This document shows positions 18,352 through 27,490 of a stretch of DNA of 36,242 bases, piece by piece. The DNA comes from Nocardioides sp. (GTDB lineage Bacteria > Actinomycetota > Actinomycetes > Propionibacteriales > Nocardioidaceae), in the NCBI GenBank assembly GCA_025966445.1, contig JAICRP010000004.1, forward strand, positions 1-36,242. The letters are read 5' to 3'. Made by a program: the position numbers and the translations under genes. The stretch's first letter is position 1. Each line of letters starts with the position of its first letter. The notes beneath the pieces were generated by a model, which was not told the origin of the DNA, made no database searches, and was given only the letters and a program-made list of their open reading frames with translations.

Positions 18352-19389
18352 TCAGGCGGCGGGCGCGGGCACCTGGGTGGCCGGGTCGCCGTCGACCGCT
18401 GCGGCCAGCTGGGGCACGTAGCGCTCCAGCACGTACGGGATGCTCAGCGGCGTCACGAAGCTGTGGGCCACGTAGTAGTCGCCGTCGTCGGAGCTGATGT
18501 CGAACCACCGACCCTCGGCAGCCGTCGTGGTCTGGTCGAACACCTTCTTCACGGCCGGGTCGGCCTCGAGGTCCAGCCAGACCGCCACGTCGATCTTGTC
18601 CAGGTCGGAGGTCCGCTCGGCGCTCACCGAGGTGCCGAACTCCTCGCCCTCGCCACCGAACTCGTCGGTCGGGAACTCGAAGCCGAGGTCGACGAGCATC
18701 CGCGACCGGGGGTCCTCCGGGCCGTAGATGAACAGACCCTCGTACGGCGTGACCACCATGGCCGTCCTGCCGGCGAAGTCGGGGTTGGCCGCGGCGGCGT
18801 CCGCGATCTGCTGCTTGACCCCGTCGATGATCTCCTGCATCTGGTCGGGCCGACCGACGGCCTTTCCGATGGTCAGCGCCATCTCGTCCCAGGGTGCGCC
18901 GTAGTCGGCGTGGTCGCCGGACTGGGCCACCGTCGGTGCGATCTTCGAGAGCAGCTCGTAGTCCTTCTCGGTGAGCCCGGAGTACTGCCCGATGATCAGG
19001 TCGGGCGCCAGGGCGGCCACCTTCTCGACCTGGACACCGTTGCTGTCCTCGAGCACGTCGGGGAGCTCGGCGTCGCCCAGCTTGTCGACGGCCCAGGAGA
19101 AGATGTAGCCCGGGGCGTCCCCGAACCACTTGGTGACCGCGACCGGCACGATGCCCAGCGCGAGCAGCGCGTCCTGCTCGGTCAGGCCCACGCACACCAC
19201 GCGGCTCGGGGCCTTCTCCAGGGTGGTCTCGCCGTACTTGTGGGTGATGGTCACGGGGAACGCGCCCGCGGCCTCGGGGGCCGGCTCGTCGGTGCCGCTG
19301 GTGGTCTCGTCCTGGCCGCAGGCGGCGAGCAGCGGCGCGACGGCCAACGCGGAGAGGCCGGCGAGGAGATGACGGCGGGTGGGCTTCAT
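18352..19389 (-). CDS. Iron-siderophore ABC transporter substrate-binding lipoprotein
   Basis: MKPTRRHLLAGLSALAVAPLLAACGQDE (Tat-like + lipobox), PBP-type SBP pattern APSRVVCVGLTEQDALLALGIVPVAV; SD AGGAG. Confidence 0.92.
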   Translation of the reverse strand: MKPTRRHLLAGLSALAVAPLLAACGQDETTSGTDEPAPEAAGAFPVTITHKYGETTLEKAPSRVVCVGLTEQDALLALGIVPVAVTKWFGDAPGYIFSWAVDKLGDAELPDVLEDSNGVQVEKVAALAPDLIIGQYSGLTEKDYELLSKIAPTVAQSGDHADYGAPWDEMALTIGKAVGRPDQMQEIIDGVKQQIADAAAANPDFAGRTAMVVTPYEGLFIYGPEDPRSRMLVDLGFEFPTDEFGGEGEEFGTSVSAERTSDLDKIDVAVWLDLEADPAVKKVFDQTTTAAEGRWFDISSDDGDYYVAHSFVTPLSIPYVLERYVPQLAAAVDGDPATQVPAPAA

Positions 19390-19596
19390 GGGTGCTCCTG
19401 TGGGGACGGGTCGGGGTGGATCAGGACGGGTGCTCCCGCGGCGCCTCGCCGCGGGTGGCCACCTCGAGCTGGGGCGTCAGCTGCTCCAGCACGTGCTGGA
19501 GGCCGAGCGGGTGCCGAAGCAGGTGGCTCCGGCGAGGACCCGGTTTCCGCGTTCATGGGCCCCCCTCGGGTGCGACCATCGCTCGTCGCCGCGAAG

Positions 19597-19615
19597 TAAG
19601 GTTAGGCTAACCTAA
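19597..19615 (+). promoter_or_regulatory. DtxR/IdeR-type iron box (SIP / SBP divergent region)
   Basis: TAAGGTTAGGCTAACCTAA, one mismatch to consensus; 4 nt before ATG 19620. Confidence 0.92.
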
Positions 19616-19619
19616 TCAC

Positions 19620-20564
19620 ATGGCGATCACGACGTCACCCCCGTCCACGCAGCAGCCCAGGCGGTGCCCCGTGGGTGACGCACCTGACCAGCGCGTGTTC
19701 CGCGCCGAGGTCGTGCGGGTCGAGGACCTCTCCGCGTCGCTGCGGCGCATCGTCTTCGGCGGCCCCGACCTGGCGGGGTTCGCGAGCAGCGGCTCACCCG
19801 ACGAGTACCTCCGCGTCGTCGTGCCGGCCCCCGGCCGGACCGAGCCCGTGCTGCCCACGGTCGTCGACGGCCTCCTCGACTACGGCTCGATCGACATGGA
19901 CCTGCTGCGCACCTACACGGTCCGGCGCCACGACCCCGACGCCGGCGAGGTGACCATCGACTTCGTGCTGCACGACCACGGCGTGGTCACCGCCTGGGCG
20001 CGGGCGGCGGATCCGGGTGCCGTGGTCGGCCTCAACCTGCCGACCGGCATGTACGACGCCCCGACCGACCTGGCCTGGCAGGTGCTCGTGGCCGACTGCG
20101 CCGCCCTGCCCGCGCTGGCCCGGGTGCTCGAGCAGACACCCTCCGACGTCCGCACCCGGGTGGTGGTCGAGATCCCCGGCGACGAGCACCGCATCGACCT
20201 GCCCGCGCACCCGCGGACCGAGGTCACCTGGGTCCACGGTGGCAACGGGCACCGGCCCAGCCGCCTGGAGGACGTCGTCCGCGCCCTGCCCCACCCCGAT
20301 GCGCCCGGCGGCTACGTCTGGGTCGCCGGAGAGGCGCGCGCCCTGCGTGGTGTGCGCCGTTACCTGCGCCGGGAGCTGGGGCTACCCGCCTCGCGCTACA
20401 AGGCCGTCGGCTACTGGATCGAGCGCGCCGAGGAGTGGAACCAGCGCTACGACGCCCTCGACGAGGACACCCGTCGTTCGCTCGAGGCGATGTGGAGCGA
20501 GGACCGCCCCGAGGAGGACATCGAGAGCGACTACGACGAGCGGCTGGCCGCACTGGGACTGTGA
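19620..20564 (+). CDS. Siderophore-interacting protein (SIP/ViuB-type FAD-dependent ferric reductase)
   Basis: LRTYTVRRHDPDAGEVTIDFVLHDHGVVTAWARAADPGAVVGL..., VWVAGEARALRGVRRYLRRELGLPASRYKAVGYWIE. Confidence 0.94.
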   Translation: MAITTSPPSTQQPRRCPVGDAPDQRVFRAEVVRVEDLSASLRRIVFGGPDLAGFASSGSPDEYLRVVVPAPGRTEPVLPTVVDGLLDYGSIDMDLLRTYTVRRHDPDAGEVTIDFVLHDHGVVTAWARAADPGAVVGLNLPTGMYDAPTDLAWQVLVADCAALPALARVLEQTPSDVRTRVVVEIPGDEHRIDLPAHPRTEVTWVHGGNGHRPSRLEDVVRALPHPDAPGGYVWVAGEARALRGVRRYLRRELGLPASRYKAVGYWIERAEEWNQRYDALDEDTRRSLEAMWSEDRPEEDIESDYDERLAALGL

Positions 20565-20632
20565 GCACGCGGCCGAAGGCAGGTTCACACCGACGTCACC
20601 ACGAGCACCGCGATCGGACTAGCCTCGGCCCC

Positions 20633-21289
20633 GTGGAACCGGTTGGCCCCGATCACCCCGAGGACTTCGCCCTCGCGCGACCCGTGCAGCTGCTGCTCGC
20701 GGTCGGCATCGACGGCCAGGGGCCGCTGACATCCGCGATCGAGCTGGCCGAACGAGCCCGAGCGAGCAGCCGCAACGACGAGGAGGCCGTGGACCACCTG
20801 GTGCGCAGCTCGGTCATCTCCGGGTCCGCCGGCGGCTTCGTCACGGGAGTGGGCGGATTCTCGTCCGCGCCGCTGGCCATCCCGGCCAACGTGGTCGAGT
20901 TCTACGTGCAGGCGGCCCGGATGGTGGGCGCCATCGCGATCCTGCGCGGCCATGACATCGGCCAGACGCCGGTTCGTCAGGCCGTGCTGCACACGCTCGT
21001 GGCGACGCAGACCGACTCGGTGCTGACCAGGGCGGTGTCGGCGTCGCGCGGAGGCGCGGTCCCGCGGAAGCTGTTGGGCTTCCTGCCGTCCGGCGCCTTG
21101 CTCGTTGCCAACAAGGCGATCGGTTTCCGCGTGCTGCGCCTCATGATCCAGACGCTGTTCGGCTACCTCGGCCGCGGCGTACCTCTGGTCGGTGGCCTCG
21201 CGATCGGGTTCACCGACGGCTGGATGATGGGGCGGATCGCCGAGCAGGCCAAGGTCGACTTCCCGCTCGCCGCCCGCGAGGACCAGTAG
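20633..21289 (+). CDS. EcsC-family protein
   Basis: SGSAGGFVTGVGGFSSAPLAIPANVVEFYVQAARMVGAIAILRGHDI...; GTG start with TAGCCT hexamer 7 nt upstream. Confidence 0.75.
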   Translation: MEPVGPDHPEDFALARPVQLLLAVGIDGQGPLTSAIELAERARASSRNDEEAVDHLVRSSVISGSAGGFVTGVGGFSSAPLAIPANVVEFYVQAARMVGAIAILRGHDIGQTPVRQAVLHTLVATQTDSVLTRAVSASRGGAVPRKLLGFLPSGALLVANKAIGFRVLRLMIQTLFGYLGRGVPLVGGLAIGFTDGWMMGRIAEQAKVDFPLAAREDQ

Positions 21290-21312
21290 CCGTCCGGGCT
21301 CCCCTCGCGCGA

Positions 21313-21909
21313 CTACGCCTGGCGTACGGGGTAGCGCAGGTGCGTGACGCCGACGCCCGCGGTCACCGTCGGGTCACCGAGCACGGCGGGCACGCCGGCG
21401 AGGTGGTCGAAGAGCCGGACTCCGGAACCGAGCAGCACGGCCGCGACGTCGACGTTGATCTCGTCGAGGAGTCCGGCGTTCAGGAGCTGCTGGATGGTGT
21501 CCGCGCCGTGGACCGCGACGGACCTGTCGCCGGCGGCGGCCTTGGCCTGGGCCACGGCGCTCTCGATGCCGTCGGTCACGAAGTGGACGGACGAGTCGGG
21601 TCGCGGCCATCCGGTGGGGATGGTGTGGGTCACGACGAAGGCCGGTCCCCACGCGTGGTTCCCGCCCCAACCCTGGGCGACGTCGAACGTACGCCGGCCG
21701 GTGAGCACGGAACCGAGGCCGGCGGTGAGGCTGCGGAAGTGCTCGGCGCTCGGCTCGGACACGTGGAACGTCATGGGGTCCGACCCGCCGGTGTGGATCT
21801 CGACGTCCCCGGAGCCGACGTACCAGTCGAACACCTCGGCCACGCCGTCGTCGCGGTCGGCGACGAAGCCGTCGAGCGACATGGACATGATGGCGACCAC
21901 GCTTGACAT
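21313..21909 (-). CDS. Dihydrofolate reductase / RibD C-terminal-family protein
   Basis: MSSVVAIMSMSLDGFVADRDDGVAEVFDW...VLTGRRTFDVAQGWGG...VHGADTIQQLLNAGLLDEINVDVAAVLLGSGVRLFDHL. Confidence 0.9.
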   Translation of the reverse strand: MSSVVAIMSMSLDGFVADRDDGVAEVFDWYVGSGDVEIHTGGSDPMTFHVSEPSAEHFRSLTAGLGSVLTGRRTFDVAQGWGGNHAWGPAFVVTHTIPTGWPRPDSSVHFVTDGIESAVAQAKAAAGDRSVAVHGADTIQQLLNAGLLDEINVDVAAVLLGSGVRLFDHLAGVPAVLGDPTVTAGVGVTHLRYPVRQA

Positions 21910-22021
21910 GGCGATGCTCCTTCTCCTGGGCGGTCCTGGTCACACCCTCCTCCCCCACCACGAACGGCTTCCCACCGATCCGACAGGCCGGTCCGTGAGC
22001 CTTCCGTCAGAGCTGAGACCA

Positions 22022-22043
22022 ACGGGCCTACTGTCTGGCCCGT
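22022..22043 (+). promoter_or_regulatory. Dyad overlapping the start codon of the MBL-fold gene
   Basis: ACGGGCC-TACTGTCT-GGCCCGT; TACTGT (TANNNT) at 22029-22034 lies in the loop, GTG start at 22042. Confidence 0.45.
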
Positions 22044-22863
22044 GGAACTCGTGCTGCTGGGCGTCCGGGGCTCGACGCCGGCCCCCGGCTCTGACTACAT
22101 CAGATACGGCGGTCACACGTCGTGCGTGGCCGTCCTGGCCGACGGTGCGGCGACACCGACCCTCCTGATGGATGCAGGGACCGGGCTCCGCTCGCTCTCC
22201 GGCCTCCTGGGGTCCGAACCGTTCCGGGGCTCGATCCTGCTCAGCCATCTCCACTGGGACCACGTCGAGGGGCTGCCCTTCTCCCGGGCCGTGGACCACG
22301 ACGACGCCCGGGTGGACCTGCACGTCCCGGCGCAGGACGGTGTCTCGCCGCGCGACCTGTTGGCCCGGATGTTCTCGCCGCCGTCGTTCCCCATCGAGCC
22401 GGAGGGACTGCTCGGAGCGTGGCAGTTCCTGCCCGATCCGGCGAGCCCCTCGTCCATCGAGGAGTTCGAGGTGACTGCGGTCGAGATCAACCACAAGGGC
22501 GGACGCACGTTGGGCTACCGGGTGGCGACTGACTCGGGGTCGTTCGCGTACCTCCCCGACCACGCCCCGTCGCAAGGGATCGCCCCGGATGTGTGGAACC
22601 TGATCGACGGCGTCGACGTGCTCCTCCACGACGCCCAGTTCACCGAAGCCGAGCGCCCTCTCTCCGACCTCTACGGGCACGCCACGGTCGAGGAGACGGT
22701 CGAGATCGCCGCCAAGGCGGGGGTCGGCCAGCTGGTGCTCTTCCACCACTCCCCCGTGCGTACCGACGACCAGCTGGACCGGATCCTCGAGCTCGTCGAG
22801 TCGCCCTCGCCCCTGCCCATCGTGGTGGCTCGTGAGGGGATGCGGATCGCCGTCGGCGGCTGA
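22042..22863 (+). CDS. MBL-fold metallo-hydrolase
   Basis: GVRGSTPAPGSDYIRYGGHTSCVAV, LLSHLHWDHVEGLPF, LLHDAQFTEAE, LVLFHHSP. Confidence 0.88.
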   Translation: MELVLLGVRGSTPAPGSDYIRYGGHTSCVAVLADGAATPTLLMDAGTGLRSLSGLLGSEPFRGSILLSHLHWDHVEGLPFSRAVDHDDARVDLHVPAQDGVSPRDLLARMFSPPSFPIEPEGLLGAWQFLPDPASPSSIEEFEVTAVEINHKGGRTLGYRVATDSGSFAYLPDHAPSQGIAPDVWNLIDGVDVLLHDAQFTEAERPLSDLYGHATVEETVEIAAKAGVGQLVLFHHSPVRTDDQLDRILELVESPSPLPIVVAREGMRIAVGG

Positions 22864-22912
22864 CCCACGTGCGGCACGACCGACACGCCGCGCCACCCTC
22901 GGAGCGCTGAGG

Positions 22913-22934
22913 TTGTCGGTCCTGCCCCATGTGG
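22913..22934 (+). promoter_or_regulatory. LAL-cluster element, copy A
   Basis: TTGTCGGTCCTGCCCCATGTGG; upstream of 22998. Confidence 0.65.
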
Positions 22935-22997
22935 GGCCGGGCGCGGCCGGTGGATGCTTTCGAGGTCAGCCGAGCACCCGACCCCGAAGGGACCGAC

Positions 22998-23261
22998 ATG
23001 GTCACCGTCCTGATCACCCACGAAGTCGACGACGTGAAGGCCTGGCTCGAGTCGCCACACCGCGGCCCGGCGTTCGCGTCCGTCGGCTTCACCGTCGAGA
23101 CGTTCGTCGACCCGACGGCCACGAACAAGGTGGGCATCGTCCTGGAGGGTCCGAGCCTGGACCAGCTCCAGAGCATGCTCGACACGCCGTTCGCCGCGGA
23201 CGTCATGAAGCTCGACGGTGTCCGCCCCGAGACCATCACGACGTACGTCCACCAGGGCTAG
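22998..23261 (+). CDS. Small ABM-like (dimeric alpha/beta-barrel-like) protein, paralogue 1
   Basis: MVTVLITHEVDDVKAWLESPHRGPAFASVGFTVETFVDPTATNKVGIVLEGPSLDQLQSML...; 87 aa, similar to the protein at 27491-27802. Confidence 0.75.
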   Translation: MVTVLITHEVDDVKAWLESPHRGPAFASVGFTVETFVDPTATNKVGIVLEGPSLDQLQSMLDTPFAADVMKLDGVRPETITTYVHQG

Positions 23262-23297
23262 GCGCGGTGGAGCAGCAGTGAAGCCGAAGGTCGTGAC

Positions 23298-24512
23298 GTG
23301 AGCTCGCAACGTCCGCAAGGACGGGTCCACATCATCGGAGCGGGGCCGGTCGGCCTGCTCCTGGCCGCTCTCCTGCAGGATGGCGAGGGTCCGCGCGTCC
23401 GCCTCTACGAACGCCGCTCCGAGTACACGCGCACCCGGATGGTCTCCCTCGCCAAGTACCTCGTCGCCGACTCCATCGAGAGCTACAAGGAGGACCCCGT
23501 CGACGGGCAGGACGTCGAAGCGATGTTCGACCCGGTCGAGCTCCAGACCCGGCTCGCCTACCGGAGCGCCGTCGCGCCCGACCTGCGGGCGCTCCTGGAC
23601 GAGTGGACGCGTGGGTTCGTCCAGCTCAACGTCGTGGAGAACCGGCTGACCGAGCTGATCGAGGCCCGCGGCACCGGGACCGTCGAGCGCGTGTCCACCA
23701 CGCTCACCCGCGACGAGGCGCTGGAGCTGGTGGAGCCCGGCGACGTCCTCGTCGACTGCTCGGGCACCCGGGCCCTGATGCGCGACCTGCTGCTCCCCGG
23801 GTCGGACCTCGACGTACCCGGGCGGAACACCCAGCTGTTCCACCTCGAGCACACCCTGGTGATCACGTTCCTCTACGGCCAGCACTACGAGTGCAACGAG
23901 TACTGCAAGTACTACAAGAACCTCGAGAGCACCGGCTACAAGTTCATCCCGGCCGTGCACCGCACCTGCTACGAGGACGGCACGACACACGTCACCGGCA
24001 TCGTGAGCATCAGCAAGGAGGAGTTCGAGTCGATGCCGCCGCGCTTCGACGGCGACTGGCTGCGCGAGCACTTCCCCCAGATCGCGGCCTCGATGGACAA
24101 CTTCATCGTCCGGGTCAAGCGCGAGACCAACGGTGAGGTCATCAGCGACCTCGAGGTCACCCGCATCCCGCTCGACGTGTACCACGCGTGGAACCACACG
24201 ACCCGGCGCTGGTACGAGTCCGGCCTCGACCACCGGTTGGCGCGCACGCCCGTCTTCTTGTTGGGCGACTCGGCGATCGGGTCGCCGTACTTCCAGTCGA
24301 TCTCCCTCGGGTTCGAGTGCGCGTTCTTCCTCGCCGGCCACCTGGCGAACCGGACCCTGCCGATGCCGGTGGTCTTCGACCGGTACGAGACCTTCATGTA
24401 CCAGCAGTGGCTGCGCGTCTACATGCGCAGCCAGATGATCAAGCACAACAAGGACCTGCTCCACGTGGTCGACGACACGGAGGGCCTGCTGGCGAAGCTG
24501 CACATCTACTGA
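23298..24512 (+). CDS. FAD-dependent monooxygenase (group A flavoprotein / KMO-like layout)
   Basis: VHIIGAGPVGLLLAALLQ (GxGxxG), VLVDCSGTRA, LLGDSAIGSPYFQSISLGFECAFFLAGHL (GD motif). Confidence 0.85.
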   Translation: MSSQRPQGRVHIIGAGPVGLLLAALLQDGEGPRVRLYERRSEYTRTRMVSLAKYLVADSIESYKEDPVDGQDVEAMFDPVELQTRLAYRSAVAPDLRALLDEWTRGFVQLNVVENRLTELIEARGTGTVERVSTTLTRDEALELVEPGDVLVDCSGTRALMRDLLLPGSDLDVPGRNTQLFHLEHTLVITFLYGQHYECNEYCKYYKNLESTGYKFIPAVHRTCYEDGTTHVTGIVSISKEEFESMPPRFDGDWLREHFPQIAASMDNFIVRVKRETNGEVISDLEVTRIPLDVYHAWNHTTRRWYESGLDHRLARTPVFLLGDSAIGSPYFQSISLGFECAFFLAGHLANRTLPMPVVFDRYETFMYQQWLRVYMRSQMIKHNKDLLHVVDDTEGLLAKLHIY

Positions 24513-24525
24513 CGCTGGATCGCCC

Positions 24526-27462
24526 GTGGCTTCACGTACGGATCCAGGTGATACTCAGGCAGTGCGGGGCCTTCTGTGCCGAGAGCTGATCGGGCGCGAT
24601 CACGTCCTCGACACAGCCCGCACGGCGCTGGCCGATGCCCAGCGAGGCGCCGGAGGCGTGGTCTTCGTCAGCGGGGAGGCGGGCGTCGGCAAGTCGAGGT
24701 TGGTGGGCGAGATCGTCACCGGCGCCCGCGACTCAGGCGTGCAGGTGCTCTTCGGCCGCGCCGTGCAGGCCGACGTACCCGTGCCCTTCCGGCCGTTCTC
24801 CGAGGCCTTGCTCTCGCACTTCCGCAACCAGGGACTGCCCGACCTGCCAGGGTTGTCACCGTTCCGGCCCGCCCTGGGCAGGCTGCTGCCGGAGTGGCGG
24901 ACGCCCGGAGAGACGACCCACGAGCCACCGGTGGTGCTCGCCGAGGGAGTGGTACGGCTCCTCACCGCGGTGGCCGCCGAGTCCGCCGTGCTGCTGGTGC
25001 TCGAGGACCTCCACTGGGCGGACCCGGAGACGTTGGCCGTGCTCGAGTACCTCGTCGACGCACTCCGGACCCAGCCCGTGCTGTGCGTCGCGACCGTGCG
25101 GTCCGAGGAGGCCAGCGCGGCGCTCCGCATGCTGCAGGGTCTCAGGGCAGCCCGGACGGCGACCGTCCTGGAGCTCGAGGCGCTGGCGACCGACGACCTC
25201 GGGCGGATGACGGCCGCGTGCCTGGGCTCGGACGACGTCCCGAGCGGGGTGGTGGAGTACGTCCGGACCTGGTCCGACGGGCTGCCGTTCATGGTGGAGG
25301 AGGTGCTCGCCGGCGCCGTCGGCGCGGGGGCGCTCGCGTGGGACGGTGACCGCTGGTCGTTCGACACCGAGGCCGGCCCGTCGTTGCCGGTGAGCTTCGT
25401 GGACAGCGTCCGCGGCCGGCTGCGCGGGCTCGGCCCCGAGCCGGCGCGCTTGCTCCAAGTGGCGGCCGTCCTGGGGCGACGCTTCGACTGGACGCTGCTG
25501 CCTGCGGCAGCGCAGGTGTCCGACCTCGACGTGATGGCGGCGCTCCGCGCCGGTGTCGACGCGCAGCTCCTGGTCGCCGAGCCCGGGGCGCAGTTCCGCT
25601 TCCGGCACGCCCTGACCCGGGACGCCGTGCTCGACGACCTGCTGCCCGCCGAGCGCGGGCTCGTCTCCGGCGCCGTCCGCGACACGGTCGAGGCCGCGCA
25701 CCCGGGCCTGGCCGGCCAGTGGTGCGACGTGGCGGCCGGCCTGGCCGAGCGCTCCGGGCAGCGCGAGCGCGCAGCCGCCCTGCTCCTGGAGCTCGCGCGC
25801 CGGTCCCTGGCGGCGGGGGCGCTGGGCTCCGCCGAGCAGATCCTCGACCGGGCCAGGACGGCGACGACCGATGCGGTGCTCGAAACCGACATCGACGAGG
25901 TCGCCGCGGAGGTCCTGGCGCTGGCCGGGAAGACCGACCAGGCGATCGTCGTCGGCTCGCGCGTGGCCCACCAGCTCCGGGTCATCGACGGCCCGGCCGC
26001 CCGGCGTACGAACGCCCACCTCGGCGTCGCCCGGGCAGCCGTGACGGCGTGCGTGTGGGACATCGCCGACGAACACCTCGCCCGCGCACGCGAGTGCGCG
26101 GCCGAGGCGGCGGACGACGACCTGAGCGCCCGCGTCGACACCGTGGCCGCGCAGTCCGCGCTCGGGCAGGGTCAGCCGGAGGCCGCGCTGCCGCTGGCCG
26201 AACGGGCCCTCGCCACCGCAGAGTCGCTCGGCGACCACGAGCTGGCGTGCGAGGCACTCGAGGTCGTCGGTCGCTGCTGGCGGCTCAGTTCCGTTGCGGC
26301 GAGCGAGAAGGCGTTCGACCGTGCGCGCGTGATCGCGGAGACGCACGGGCTCACGCTGTGGCGCACCCGCGCGATGAGCGAGCTTGCCTGGCTGGACACC
26401 CTGAGCGGGGGCAGCGAGGAGCGGCTGCGGAGCGCTCACGAGCAAGCCCTGGCGTGTGGGGCCTGGGGCATCGCCGCCCACCTCGAGCTCGCCCACGGCC
26501 AGTGGTTCCTGCTGCGGTTTCGGATGGACGAGAGCATCTCGCGACTGCGGCGCAGCGCGGAGCTCGCCGAGCGCCTCGGCATGCCCTTGCTGCTGGCGAT
26601 CGCGCATGCCTCGGAGCTGTTGGTGCAGGCCGTGCTGGGGCGTGCCGACGCGGCCGAGCGGTCGGCTCGGGCGGCCAGGGCGGCGGTCAGCGACGAGCCG
26701 GGCATGAACGGGATGGTGTGGGCCGGGCTCGGGATGCTGGCGCTGGTCGAGGAGGACCTCGACACGACGCGGGACCACTTCGCGCGCGCGAACGAGGAGT
26801 TCGCCCGGCTGCCGACGACCCCACAGGACCCGACCCGGGGCCTCAGCGTGCTGTTGTCCGTGCTCGACTCGACCAGCCCCGAGGAGGCGGCGGCGCTGAT
26901 CGCCGCGGCCGACACCGCTGACGCGGCGATGACCTACCAGGCTCGCGGGTACCTCCGGTTCGCGCGAGCCGTGGCGCTCGGCCGGGCCGGCCGCCGTACC
27001 GAGGCCGAAGCGGAGCTCGCCGAGGGGGAGGAGCTGCTGCGCGTGATGGCGGACGGGTGGGTGCACCACGGCTTCCGTCTCGCCGCCCCGGCGGCCATCG
27101 ACGACGGCTGGGGTGACCCGGACCGCTGGCTGCTGGAGACGCTGGGCGGCTTCGAGGACCGCGGACTCACGCGGGGCGCCGATGCGGTGCGGGCGTTGCT
27201 CCGCGGCGCCGGCATCCCCGTACCACGCCGCGGACAGGCGGCCCCCGGGCTTCCCGCGCCCTGGGCGTCGGCCGGGGTGACGGTCCGAGAAGCCGAGGTG
27301 CTGGTGCTGCTGGCCGATGGCCTGACCAACCGCGAGATCGCCGAGCGCGTGTTCCTGTCGCCACGCACGGTCGAGCGGCACCTGGCCAACGTCGGCACCA
27401 AGCTCGGCACGCGGACCCGCTCCGAGCTCGTGGCCATGGCGGCCCGGGAGACCGCCGGCTAA
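24526..27462 (+). CDS. LuxR-family LAL-type regulator (AAA ATPase + C-terminal HTH)
   Basis: ELIGRDHVLDTART...GGVVFVSGEAGVGKSRLVGEI (Walker A), LLVLEDLHWADPETL, VREAEVLVLLADGLTNREIAERVFLSPRTVERHLANVGTKLGTRTRSELVAMA. Confidence 0.93.
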   Translation: MASRTDPGDTQAVRGLLCRELIGRDHVLDTARTALADAQRGAGGVVFVSGEAGVGKSRLVGEIVTGARDSGVQVLFGRAVQADVPVPFRPFSEALLSHFRNQGLPDLPGLSPFRPALGRLLPEWRTPGETTHEPPVVLAEGVVRLLTAVAAESAVLLVLEDLHWADPETLAVLEYLVDALRTQPVLCVATVRSEEASAALRMLQGLRAARTATVLELEALATDDLGRMTAACLGSDDVPSGVVEYVRTWSDGLPFMVEEVLAGAVGAGALAWDGDRWSFDTEAGPSLPVSFVDSVRGRLRGLGPEPARLLQVAAVLGRRFDWTLLPAAAQVSDLDVMAALRAGVDAQLLVAEPGAQFRFRHALTRDAVLDDLLPAERGLVSGAVRDTVEAAHPGLAGQWCDVAAGLAERSGQRERAAALLLELARRSLAAGALGSAEQILDRARTATTDAVLETDIDEVAAEVLALAGKTDQAIVVGSRVAHQLRVIDGPAARRTNAHLGVARAAVTACVWDIADEHLARARECAAEAADDDLSARVDTVAAQSALGQGQPEAALPLAERALATAESLGDHELACEALEVVGRCWRLSSVAASEKAFDRARVIAETHGLTLWRTRAMSELAWLDTLSGGSEERLRSAHEQALACGAWGIAAHLELAHGQWFLLRFRMDESISRLRRSAELAERLGMPLLLAIAHASELLVQAVLGRADAAERSARAARAAVSDEPGMNGMVWAGLGMLALVEEDLDTTRDHFARANEEFARLPTTPQDPTRGLSVLLSVLDSTSPEEAAALIAAADTADAAMTYQARGYLRFARAVALGRAGRRTEAEAELAEGEELLRVMADGWVHHGFRLAAPAAIDDGWGDPDRWLLETLGGFEDRGLTRGADAVRALLRGAGIPVPRRGQAAPGLPAPWASAGVTVREAEVLVLLADGLTNREIAERVFLSPRTVERHLANVGTKLGTRTRSELVAMAARETAG

Positions 27463-27490
27463 GCCACGACGGGGCCCGGACCGCGCTCCC

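Noticed and set aside
22671-24503. 610-aa minus-strand ORF opposite the FAD monooxygenase
   Set aside because: Antisense shadow; the plus strand carries GxGxxG and GD flavin motifs.
24856-27381. 841-aa minus-strand ORF opposite the LAL regulator
   Set aside because: Antisense shadow of a confident LuxR-family protein.
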